A DNA stretch of 8,116 nt from Deltaproteobacteria bacterium (GCA_019313505.1 JAFDBA010000151.1:1-8116), one strand, 5' to 3'. Numbered from the stretch's first letter, positions 1 to 5,706 are shown. A program made the numbers and translations. The notes: generated by a model from the letters alone, not told the origin.

Positions 1-30
1 AGGACATATGCAATTCGCTCAGTGATCGGT

Positions 31-118
31 GATCAGGGTTCAGAGTTCAGGAAATAATAGTTAATAACCAACGGTTAATAATTAATAATTAACACTTGAT
101 TATTAGATCAGGGTTCAG
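31..118. repeat. 13-bp direct repeat pair GATCAGGGTTCAG
   Basis: The 13-mer GATCAGGGTTCAG occurs at 31-43 and again, identically, at 106-118. The DNA between them (60-93) is AT-rich and itself built of TTAATAA-like units. No gene or insertion-sequence end is associated with it. It could be part of the same degenerate repeat family that fills this intergenic region. Confidence 0.6.
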
Positions 119-140
119 TAAAAAGTGATAAATGATGAAT

Positions 141-183
141 ATCGCCCCAGTGAAATAGAAAAAAGTTTCACGGGGTAAAAATA
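141..183 (+). repeat. REP-like palindromic arm, left copy of an inverted pair
   Basis: This 43-bp unit is repeated in inverted orientation at 506-549 and differs only by one base in an A/T run (six against seven). The unit is itself a foldback: CCCC at 145-148 pairs with GGGG at 172-175, and GTGAAA at 150-155 pairs with TTTCAC at 166-171. One A is bulged and the loop has about 10 bases. No T-run follows, so it is not a typical terminator. The structure resembles REP-type palindromes. Confidence 0.8.
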
Positions 184-195
184 ACGAATGACGAA

Positions 196-240
196 TAACA
201 AATAACCAGCAACGAGTAACCAGTAACCAGCAATCAGCAA
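196..240. repeat. Degenerate near-tandem AACCAGC/AACCAGT units
   Basis: Units such as AACCAGC, AACGAGT, AACCAGT, AACCAGC and AATCAGC follow each other with a period near 7 bases. They are too short and degenerate for a CRISPR array, and there are no unique spacers. They lie inside the segment bounded by the inverted pair 141-183 and 506-549. Confidence 0.6.
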
Positions 241-332
241 TCAATATCACTACAAATTTGATGCAAGCTCAAGCTGATTTTTGTTAATGGTCAGATGAAG
301 TTCGGGATGGATCAACTCATGATATTGTTCAA

Positions 333-370
333 TGAACGTCCAACATCGAACGTCCAACGTTGAACATCGA
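333..370 (-). repeat. Cluster of AACATCGA / GTCCAAC units
   Basis: The stretch alternates TGAACGTCCAAC, ATCGAACGTCCAAC and GTTGAACATCGA. Its reverse complement is the TCGATGTT/GTTGGACG pattern found at 550-624, so the two clusters are inverted copies of one repeat family. A shorter piece with the same GTCCAACATCGAAC core lies at about 419-432. Confidence 0.7.
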
Positions 371-505
371 ATAATGATGTCGCTCCGCTCCACAATTTAA
401 TTTCATCTGTTTTTAAAAGTCCAACATCGAACCTTGAATGACTATTTCTTTTTCTTTTCAGCCGTTTTAATGAAATTCTTGCCCTTGTTTTTGTCTTTCA
501 TTCAA

Positions 506-549
506 TATTTTTACCCCGTGAAACTTTTTTTCTATTTCACTGGGGCGAT
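506..549 (-). repeat. REP-like palindromic arm, right copy of an inverted pair
   Basis: This is the reverse complement of 141-183 with a single extra T in the central run (seven against six). It has the same internal foldback: CCCC 514-517 with GGGG 542-545, and GTGAAA 518-523 with TTTCAC 535-540. About 320 bases of repeat-rich non-coding DNA lie between the two arms. Confidence 0.8.
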
Positions 550-624
550 GTTGGAAGTTCGATGTTCGATGTTCATCTTTTTCCATTCAACATTCGATGT
601 TGGACGTTGGATGTTCGATGTTCA
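550..624 (+). repeat. Tandem TTCGATGTT / GTTGGACG units abutting a gene end
   Basis: Five or so copies of TTCGATGTT or a close variant occur here, mixed with GTTGGACG and GTTGGATG. Read on the minus strand, the block begins exactly with the TGA stop codon of the J-domain gene (622-624) and continues TGAACATCGAAC. The gene's last codon thus lies at the repeat edge, and the repeat supplies the stop. Confidence 0.75.
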
Positions 625-1263
625 TTTTTTGGTGCTATCCCGTTCTCCATCACTCCTTAAAAGGACTTTGTCGTCAGGGACAGAATCCATTGATTCCCCG
701 CTCCCTTCTGAAGTTTCACCGATCCCCGGCAACAAACGATCCTTTCTTAACATAAGATCGTTATTTGCCATCTTATCTACACCATCCGCCGTGATAGCAT
801 AACCCCCGGTATCGGTGCGCAGAATCCATCCTTTTTCTTTGAGATACCAGAGATGAAAATCCATGTGATGCTGGGGACACCCGAGCACTTTCTCAAATTC
901 AATGATGCCCATTCCAGGATTCAATGCATCCTGTCTACGTGCAACATATAGCAACGAAAGAACTCCTTGACGTATCCGGTCATCTTGCTCAAAACCGTCG
1001 GACTGTGACGCTTCTTCAACGATCTTCCATCTATCCGCACGTAACTGCTCGTATTTTGCATCAAAGGCCGCCCGTTCTTCAGGATCGGAAAGGACTTGGT
1101 ATGCTTTATAAAGCACGTTGAACTTTTCAGCATCGCCGGTTTCAGTATTATCGGGGTGATATCGTTTCGCCAGTATCCGGAAAACTCGCTCGATCATTTC
1201 CTTATCGGCGTTGGGGCTTATCTGTAAATCTTCATAGTAATCGTTAATGGATACATTTGCCAT
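622..1263 (-). CDS. J-domain (DnaJ-like) protein with winged-helix-like C-terminal part
   Basis: The 213-residue protein starts with a J domain at about residues 7-71. The invariant His-Pro-Asp is at 36-38 (KRYHPDN), followed by FNVLYKAYQVLSDPEERAAFD at 48-68. J domains stimulate the ATPase of a DnaK/Hsp70 partner. There is no Gly/Phe region, zinc finger or DnaJ C-terminal substrate domain, so this is a type III J protein and not DnaJ itself. Residues about 95-170 (RIRQGVLSLLYVARR through GYAITADGVDKM) read like a winged helix, which suggests a specialised adaptor or a DNA- or protein-binding role; this part is inference. The tail after 175 is polar. The start at 1263 is backed by AAGGAG at 1271-1276 with a 7-base spacer. 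It is the last of four co-directed minus-strand genes, 60 bases after the Nudix gene. Its stop lies in a repeat block. Confidence 0.88.
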   Translation of the reverse strand: MANVSINDYYEDLQISPNADKEMIERVFRILAKRYHPDNTETGDAEKFNVLYKAYQVLSDPEERAAFDAKYEQLRADRWKIVEEASQSDGFEQDDRIRQGVLSLLYVARRQDALNPGMGIIEFEKVLGCPQHHMDFHLWYLKEKGWILRTDTGGYAITADGVDKMANNDLMLRKDRLLPGIGETSEGSGESMDSVPDDKVLLRSDGERDSTKK

Positions 1264-1323
1264 AAATTAACTCCTTCATTTTTTATTAAGTTAAATAGAA
1301 CGCCCCAGTACGATCTTCCGGAC

Positions 1324-1797
1324 CTACGGGGCTGGCAGATGCAGACCCGCCTGCCATGAATTGTAGCATTCCTTTAACAGCTTGCGTGTCGCAGCGCTGA
1401 CTTTCAGGCTCTCAACGTCCCTGAATGAGGCCCAGCATACATCGGTAGCATCATCGCCGGGTCTGAGTTCTCCGCTCACATAATCGGCCGCCAGGTCCAC
1501 AATCACATAGTGAAACAGGATTTCCCCTTTTGAGTCACGTTCAATTACATCAAACGTATATACAGGCTCTCCGGCCTGTATGATCAGGCCGGTCTCTTCC
1601 CTTATTTCCCGTTCTGCCGCTTCCTGAAGGGTCTCACCCAGTTCAACGGATCCTCCGGGAATGGTCCAATGGTTTTCAGCAGGCGGTTTGGCACGCAGTA
1701 CCAGCAAGACCCTGTCTTCCTTAAAAACAACGGCCCCTACTGCCACAAGCGGACGGTTTGGATAGGCGCCGTTTACTATGGTTTCCGGTTTTTCCAT
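1324..1797 (-). CDS. Nudix hydrolase
   Basis: The 157-residue cytoplasmic protein has a complete Nudix box at residues 49-71: Gly49, Glu55, Arg63-Glu64-Ile65, Glu67-Glu68, Gly70-Leu71 (GX5EX7REUXEEXGU). It is preceded by the usual WTIPGG at 44-49. Nudix enzymes cleave nucleoside diphosphates linked to another group, using Mg2+ bound by the REXXEE glutamates. The length and the N-terminal VAVGAVVFKEDRVLLVLR strand resemble ADP-ribose pyrophosphatase or MutT-like members, but the substrate cannot be read from the sequence. No strong ribosome binding site precedes the ATG at 1797. The gene starts only 37 bases after the upstream small gene, so readthrough within one transcript is likely. Confidence 0.92.
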   Translation of the reverse strand: MEKPETIVNGAYPNRPLVAVGAVVFKEDRVLLVLRAKPPAENHWTIPGGSVELGETLQEAAEREIREETGLIIQAGEPVYTFDVIERDSKGEILFHYVIVDLAADYVSGELRPGDDATDVCWASFRDVESLKVSAATRKLLKECYNSWQAGLHLPAP

Positions 1798-1834
1798 TGG
1801 TTGTTCAACCTGATTATTTCACAGAGACCTCCCC

Positions 1835-2146
1835 CTATTCCTTTTTTTTATCCTCCGAAGCAACCTTCTCCATCTCTTTTTGCATTGCCTTTGGAAATCT
1901 CTCCATAGCTTCTTCTAAAGTCTTTGCATCAAGCACGGATTGAAGCACCACAGGCCCCGATGGCGACATCAACTGTGTCTGTGCCATAAAAATGGAATCA
2001 CGACTTTCATCATCAGATCCATCAGACTTTACAGGCGTAAGTCGCCTTATAGCGGCGACTTTGACATCGGTGAAGGATTCCTCACGGTAAAGATTATTCC
2101 GGTCCACGGTGAAATCGATGGTTTGCTCCGGGTCATTACTGGGCAT
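1835..2146 (-). CDS. Small conserved protein of unknown function (103 residues)
   Basis: The protein is soluble, acidic and has no signal peptide or membrane segment. The chosen start (MPSNDPEQTIDFTVDRNNLYREE) gives 103 residues. It is preferred over an ATG 26 codons upstream because AAAGGAG lies at 2154-2160, seven bases before it, and because the extra N-terminal stretch is very basic and lysine-rich, unlike the rest. Visible features are an N-terminal DFTVDRNNLYREESFTD segment, a central RRLTPV and FMAQTQLMSPSGPV segment that looks like beta strands, and a C-terminal helix ending in a lysine-rich tail. I recall similar short proteins annotated only as cytoplasmic or hypothetical in deltaproteobacteria. 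No function is claimed. It sits between rsmG and the Nudix gene on the same strand. Confidence 0.8.
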   Translation of the reverse strand: MPSNDPEQTIDFTVDRNNLYREESFTDVKVAAIRRLTPVKSDGSDDESRDSIFMAQTQLMSPSGPVVLQSVLDAKTLEEAMERFPKAMQKEMEKVASEDKKKE

Positions 2147-2153
2147 AGTTTTT

Positions 2154-2160
2154 CTCCTTT
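2154..2160 (-). promoter_or_regulatory. Ribosome binding site deciding the start at 2146
   Basis: Read on the minus strand the sequence is AAAGGAG, then seven bases, then ATG at 2146. This strong site favours the 103-residue product over a longer frame beginning at 2224, which has no such site. Confidence 0.75.
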
Positions 2161-2250
2161 TTCTTGCGTTTTTTTTAAGCTCCCGATACTTCTTGAAATA
2201 TTCTAAGTCCCAGACCAATATCAAAAGGATTTATACTTGTCCATACTTAT

Positions 2251-2384
2251 CACCTAATCCGGATAACCCGGAAAAGTGCCTAAAGTGTAGGAATTCTATC
2301 AATTTAAATATTAAATGTGTTGCGCCTGTGGCGCTTTCCTTAACTTTAGCTCACTTTAGTTCACTTCAAACTTTAGCTCACTAT
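2251..2384. repeat. Composite repeat element behind rsmG (octamer and CTAAAGTG-type units)
   Basis: The left part has octamer-like units (TAATCCGG, ATAACCCGG) followed by AAGTGCCTAAAGTG. The right part (2338-2382) is built of CTTTAGCTCAC, CTTTAGTTCAC and CTTCAAACTTTAG units, in the opposite orientation to the left CTAAAGTG. Between them is AT-rich DNA and a small hairpin, GCGCC-TGT-GGCGC. The right part is nearly the reverse complement of 6800-6844. The last units touch the stop codon of rsmG at 2381-2383. It fills the gap between rsmG and the small conserved gene. Confidence 0.7.
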
Positions 2385-3061
2385 AAAACGATTGATCTTT
2401 CCGATTTTAGATATGGGAGTCTGTAGTTTTTCAATATAATGTTAAAATTGCCCGTGCTGTTTTCCTGTGTGCCAGACCTTTTCTTTGTCAGTGATCGCAC
2501 GGATTCAATTTCCATGTCAGTTATTTTTCCCTTCATGGCGATTATAAACCCATCTTTTGCAAGCAAGGGCAACGACATCTGAACAAAATCAGCAATGGAA
2601 GATAAAGCGCGGCTTACAATAACATCATAAGTATTATTAAAGATGCGATCCCCGGGCAGATCCTCCGCCCTGACATGGCAGGCCTCAATATTATCAAGAT
2701 CGAGCATTCTGATCACATGTTTTAAAAAACTGACCTTTTTTCTGGAAGCATCGATAAGAGTTACAGATAAAGACGGTATCATGATCTTAAGCGGAATCCC
2801 GGGGAATCCGCCGCCCGAACCGATATCGAGCAAAGAGATATCCGGAGGAATAATCGGGACCGGTGCTATGGAATCCAGAAAATGCTTTACCGCAATCTCC
2901 AAAGGATCGGAAATGGCAGTCAGGTTGGTCTTTCTGGTCCATTCTATAAGTTCAAAGGCATGTATTCCAAATTGATCTATTTTCCCCCTGTCAATCTGAA
3001 TTCCAAGTTCTCTGGCGCCGTTATATATAACATTATTCCACTTTTTTGAGCCGATTTGCAT
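2381..3061 (-). CDS. rsmG: 16S rRNA (guanine-527 N7) methyltransferase RsmG (GidB)
   Basis: RsmG uses S-adenosylmethionine to methylate N7 of G527 in 16S rRNA; its loss gives low-level streptomycin resistance in several bacteria. The 226 residues carry the family signatures in order: NLTAI (46-50), KHFLDS (59-64), the SAM-binding loop DIGSGGGFPGIPL (79-91), LIDASRKKVSFLKHV for the acidic ribose contact, RAEDL, DVIVSRAL, MKGK and the C-terminal YRLPYLKSERSIVL. The length is normal and the gene looks intact. The ATG at 3061 has only a weak, distant GGAG upstream (about 14 bases). It is divergent from the lipoprotein/protease pair and leads the minus-strand run. The TAG stop is directly followed by a repeat element. 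Confidence 0.96.
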   Translation of the reverse strand: MQIGSKKWNNVIYNGARELGIQIDRGKIDQFGIHAFELIEWTRKTNLTAISDPLEIAVKHFLDSIAPVPIIPPDISLLDIGSGGGFPGIPLKIMIPSLSVTLIDASRKKVSFLKHVIRMLDLDNIEACHVRAEDLPGDRIFNNTYDVIVSRALSSIADFVQMSLPLLAKDGFIIAMKGKITDMEIESVRSLTKKRSGTQENSTGNFNIILKNYRLPYLKSERSIVL

Positions 3062-3087
3062 AACCGATCATTCATTCTCCATTTTTG

Positions 3088-3116
3088 TTGACCTAAGCCT
3101 TGCAGATTGATAACAA
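3088..3116 (+). promoter_or_regulatory. Possible sigma-70 promoter for the cupin remnant/lipoprotein/protease unit
   Basis: TTGACC at 3088-3093 is a close -35 match. It is followed, after 17 bases, by TAACAA at 3111-3116, which matches the -10 consensus at only three positions. It is placed sensibly, 40 bases before the start at 3156, in the divergent gap after rsmG. The call rests on the -35 and the spacing. Confidence 0.3.
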
Positions 3117-3155
3117 GGATGATTCAATATTTTCGATTGGATTAAGGAGCCGACA

Positions 3156-3233
3156 ATGAAAATCATACACTATTCTGAAGCAAAACCCAAGCGTTTCAAT
3201 GCTGATAATCTAAAATGGAAAGACTATTTTTAA
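3156..3233 (+). pseudogene. 5' remnant of a cupin-type gene, now a 25-codon leader frame
   Basis: AAGGAG at 3144-3149, then six bases, leads into an ATG at 3156. The 25 codons read MKIIHYSEAKPKRFNADNLK and then WKDYF before TAA. The first 20 residues resemble the usual N-terminus of small single-domain cupin proteins in deltaproteobacteria, in which this segment runs on into a Gly-Val-rich first strand. Here the match ends after Leu-Lys, and no cupin His motifs follow. The last 19 bases overlap the start of the lipoprotein gene in another frame. It is most simply a deletion junction that left a promoter, a ribosome binding site and a short open frame in front of the lipoprotein gene. The cupin assignment is from memory of the family. 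Confidence 0.5.
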
Positions 3234-3688
3234 TAATTTTAGCTGTTATTCTTGCAGGGTGTGTAACAAACTCTGAAAAGGATCTTAATGTCACCAAATC
3301 TGTTCCGGAAAAGAAAGAAAAAACATTACCTAAAGAATTTAACAAGGAGCATAAACTTCCGGAAGAAATAAAGCTTACCTCAGTTCTTTACGAACTTGCT
3401 GTTGCCCCAGACCCTGATATTTTTGCAAAGGAACGTAATATTTTTCTAACTAAAGGTCTGGTGAAGGTATACATCCTGTTCGATCCCGGTTCTTCAATCT
3501 TTGAAAGAAAAAAGATTGAAAGAAAAAAGATAATTGAAAATCATAATATAACGATTGAGAAAAAAGCCGGGAACCTGTCAAGAGCGTTGGTTCCGGTAAA
3601 TCGATTAATTCCCCTGTCAAAGGAATCTGTTGTTCAGTCAATAAAGCTTCCGAACAGACTTATAAAACCTGAAAAAATAAAACCATGA
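3215..3688 (+). CDS. Lipoprotein carrying a stand-alone copy of the adjacent protease's propeptide
   Basis: The 157-residue protein begins with a very short basic region, a hydrophobic stretch (4-14) and the lipobox Leu13-Ala14-Gly15-Cys16. It should be lipidated at Cys16 and membrane-anchored. A Lys/Glu-rich linker (about 20-50) follows. Residues 53-150 align with residues 44-141 of the protease next door: VKVYILFDPGSSI against VTVYLMNEPGTSI, AGNLS against AGNVS, and IKLPNRLI against IKLPDRLI. Both spans are 98 residues. This is the protease's propeptide region, so an inhibitor, folding-chaperone or tether role is inferred. No catalytic domain is present. The ATG at 3215 is the first possible start in frame (a TAA lies at 3206-3208) and has no ribosome binding site of its own. 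It overlaps the cupin remnant frame and may be translated by coupling. Its TGA overlaps the protease ATG as ATGA. Confidence 0.82.
   Translation: MERLFLIILAVILAGCVTNSEKDLNVTKSVPEKKEKTLPKEFNKEHKLPEEIKLTSVLYELAVAPDPDIFAKERNIFLTKGLVKVYILFDPGSSIFERKKIERKKIIENHNITIEKKAGNLSRALVPVNRLIPLSKESVVQSIKLPNRLIKPEKIKP
3501..3530 (+). repeat. Perfect 15-bp tandem duplication inside the lipoprotein gene
   Basis: TTGAAAGAAAAAAGA occurs at 3501-3515 and again without a gap at 3516-3530. It is in frame and duplicates five codons, giving FERKK-IERKK at residues 96-105. The paralogous protease propeptide lacks the extra residues at this place, which fits a recent slippage duplication in a charged loop or helix. 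Confidence 0.9.
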
Positions 3689-5706
3689 AGAGAATCCGAT
3701 ACGGATATTTTTTAACAATATTCGGTACAATCCTGTTACTTAATTTTGTTTTTTTCGCCCTTGCCTTTGCCCAAGACTTGCATATGGCTCCGGCAAAGGA
3801 AAATGTTCATCCCAAAATGGCGAGTTGCCTGAAAAAACTTGAGGTAGAACATGAAAAAAGCCCCATGGCCGGCCGGTTGTTTGCACAGGGCAGGAATATA
3901 AAAATAAAAGACCATAACAATGTCACTGTTTATCTGATGAATGAACCCGGGACATCAATCGATGAGACGTCACTTCAGGCGTTAGGCGGCAAGATCATTA
4001 AAAGTGCCGGAAATGTATCAAAAGTCAAGGCGCCTATCAATATGCTTACAGCTATTGCCGATAATGTAAGAGGGGTCTCATTCATTAAACTTCCTGACAG
4101 GCTCATACCGGCAAACGTAAGTGAAGGGGTGGGACTGACCGGAGCCTCCTCATATCATACCGCAGGATATGACGGTTCCGGTGTAAATGTTGCGGTAATA
4201 GATGTGGGATTTGATCGACTAACTGATGCTATAAACAACTTCGAACTTCCAAACAATGTTGTAAAGATCGATTTCACCTCAGAGCCAGAAACAGAAGAAC
4301 ACGGAACAGCCGTGGCCGAAATTGTTTACGACATGGCTCCGGGGGCAAAGCTTTATTTGTTAAGAATCTATGACACATTAGATTTGTGGGATGCTGAAGA
4401 CTACGCTATCAACCATGGAATCAAAATCATTAATCACTCTTTAGTAGTGTTTAATACTAATTTTTATGACGGGGAATGTTATAACAGCAACCCTGTTTGT
4501 ACGGCAAACCATGCCTATAATCATGGGATCCTGTGGGTGAATGCCGCCGGCAACCAGTCAAAGCGGCATTACCAGGCCACTTTTACTGATTTGAACAGTA
4601 ATGAGTGGCATGATGTTTCAGTCGGCGACGAAACAATAAACATAACTGCCGGTGCCGGACAAACCATCGACGTCTATTTGACCTGGGATGCCTGGCCGGC
4701 GACCAATCAGGATTATAATCTCTACCTTTATAATAGCTCTTCGGCTTTAGTCGCATCGAGCGAAAATTCTCAGACAGGAACTCAAGAACCCATTGAAGAT
4801 ATTTCTTATACCGTACCGTTAGACGGAGCCGGCATATACGATCTTAGAATTAAAAAAATTAGCGCTACCTCAAATCACAAATTGGAAGTATACAGCTTAT
4901 CTCATACGCTAACTCCCGCAATAGCCTCAAGCAGCCTTCCAAACCCCGCGGATGCCGACGGAGCAATGGCTGTGAGTGCAATTGATTATAGCAACTGGCC
5001 AAACTGGCCAATAGGCCCCCAGGAACCTTCCAGTTCTCAAGGTCCCACCAACGACGGAAGGATTAAGCCGGATATCTGCGGCCCGGACAATGTTTTAAAT
5101 TATACTTTTGGCCGCTTTTCCGGCACCAGTGCAGCCAGCCCCCATGTTGCCGGTGCTGCGGCATTAATTCTGGATAAATATCCGGGGTATTCTGTCTTTG
5201 AGTTGTGGAATGCACTGACCTCTTCGGCCATAGATATGGGCGACCCCGGAAAAGACAACATCTATGGGTGTGGGCGTTTAAACTTGGGTGGCGGGGGCAA
5301 TAATACTTGTATAAGAACTGATGAATTTCTTGACGACGGAAGCACCCGTAGTAGCAGTAGCGGCGGTGGTGGTGGTGGTGGCTGCTTCATAGCCACGGCA
5401 GCTTACGGTTCCCCCATGGAACCACACGTTAAGATTTTACGTGTAATGCGTGACCGCTTTCTCCTCACCAACGGTCCCGGCAGAACTTTGGTAAACTTTT
5501 ATTACACTTACTCACCGGCGACGGCCAACTTCATCGCAGGGCACGCCGGCCTGCGGAGGATTGTTCGCGTGGGCCTATTACCCCTGGTGGGAGTTAGCCG
5601 GCTTGCATTGAAGATGGGGCTTGTACCCACAATTGGATTTATGCTCCTATCCGGAATTTGTTTAATCGTCCTTGTAAGGTTTAAAAATGTCAAAGATATA
5701 CAGTAA
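3685..5706 (+). CDS. Secreted S8 (subtilisin-like) serine protease with CFI-box C-terminal anchor
   Basis: The 673-residue precursor has a signal peptide (1-29, likely cut at AFA-Q) and a propeptide (about 44-145). The S8 catalytic domain has Asp173 (VAVIDVGFD), His206 (EEHGTA), oxyanion Asn290 (NAAGN) and Ser482 (GTSAASPHVAG). Between Asn290 and Ser482 an extra beta-rich, PPC-like domain is inserted (about 296-407, with VYLTWDAWP and DYNLYLYNSS). After the catalytic domain come Ser4-Gly7 (556-566) and the CFI box CFIATAAYGS (567-576), followed by LRVMRDRFLLTNGPGR, FYYTYSP and IAGHAGLRRIVR. A hydrophobic segment (about 630-665) and a basic end complete it. The CFI-box region is a known C-terminal domain of unproven function; I infer envelope anchoring or sorting. 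All catalytic residues are present, so activity is expected. The substrate is unknown. The start overlaps the lipoprotein stop (ATGA) and lacks a clear ribosome binding site, which implies coupled translation of protease and propeptide-like partner. Confidence 0.93.
   Translation: MKRIRYGYFLTIFGTILLLNFVFFALAFAQDLHMAPAKENVHPKMASCLKKLEVEHEKSPMAGRLFAQGRNIKIKDHNNVTVYLMNEPGTSIDETSLQALGGKIIKSAGNVSKVKAPINMLTAIADNVRGVSFIKLPDRLIPANVSEGVGLTGASSYHTAGYDGSGVNVAVIDVGFDRLTDAINNFELPNNVVKIDFTSEPETEEHGTAVAEIVYDMAPGAKLYLLRIYDTLDLWDAEDYAINHGIKIINHSLVVFNTNFYDGECYNSNPVCTANHAYNHGILWVNAAGNQSKRHYQATFTDLNSNEWHDVSVGDETINITAGAGQTIDVYLTWDAWPATNQDYNLYLYNSSSALVASSENSQTGTQEPIEDISYTVPLDGAGIYDLRIKKISATSNHKLEVYSLSHTLTPAIASSSLPNPADADGAMAVSAIDYSNWPNWPIGPQEPSSSQGPTNDGRIKPDICGPDNVLNYTFGRFSGTSAASPHVAGAAALILDKYPGYSVFELWNALTSSAIDMGDPGKDNIYGCGRLNLGGGGNNTCIRTDEFLDDGSTRSSSSGGGGGGGCFIATAAYGSPMEPHVKILRVMRDRFLLTNGPGRTLVNFYYTYSPATANFIAGHAGLRRIVRVGLLPLVGVSRLALKMGLVPTIGFMLLSGICLIVLVRFKNVKDIQ
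5362..5382 (+). repeat. GGY codon run encoding seven glycines
   Basis: Seven consecutive GGC/GGT codons (Gly560-566) follow four AGT/AGC serine codons and precede Cys567 of the CFI box. A flexible Gly-rich linker before the CFI box is usual in this domain class. The triplet run is slippage-prone, so linker length may vary between strains. Confidence 0.9.

Larger units (their letters stand above)
1..621. other. Gene-free, repeat-rich intergenic region
   Basis: No credible gene is seen here. The one long open frame (434-802, plus strand) reads through the repeats and then antisense through the J-domain gene, so it is taken as spurious. The region is made of short direct repeats (31-43 and 106-118), AT-rich TTAATAA-type sequence at 60-93, a run of near-tandem AACCAGC-like units at 196-240, a long inverted pair (141-183 with 506-549), and clusters of TCGATGTT/AACATCGA units at 333-370, 420-440 and 550-624. 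About 245-330 shows nothing recognisable. The window start truncates whatever lies upstream. Confidence 0.8.

Noticed and set aside
145..183. Foldback at the left arm as an intrinsic terminator
   Set aside because: The stem is not followed by a T-run on either strand, no gene ends next to it, and an inverted copy exists elsewhere, so a REP-like repeat explains it better.
192..245. Possible CRISPR array in the repeat region
   Set aside because: Units are about 7 bases, degenerate and without unique spacers, and no cas gene is present.
434..802. Plus-strand open frame of 122 codons
   Set aside because: Its first half translates the intergenic repeats and its second half is antisense to the J-domain gene, which has a clear domain and ribosome binding site.
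2196..2224. Minus-strand promoter TTGATA (2219-2224) with ATATTT after 17 bases, ahead of the small conserved gene
   Set aside because: The -10 match is poor and the AT-rich context makes such matches common, so it is not listed as a feature.
2326..2340. GCGCC-TGT-GGCGC hairpin as rsmG terminator
   Set aside because: The stem is only five pairs and no T-run follows on the minus strand.
2109..2426. Plus-strand open frame of 105 codons with a cysteine-containing middle
   Set aside because: Most of it is antisense to the small conserved gene and the rest is a translation of the composite repeat.
3685..5706. Possible inactive protease homologue
   Set aside because: Asp173, His206, Asn290 and Ser482 are all present in good motif context, so an active enzyme is the better reading.
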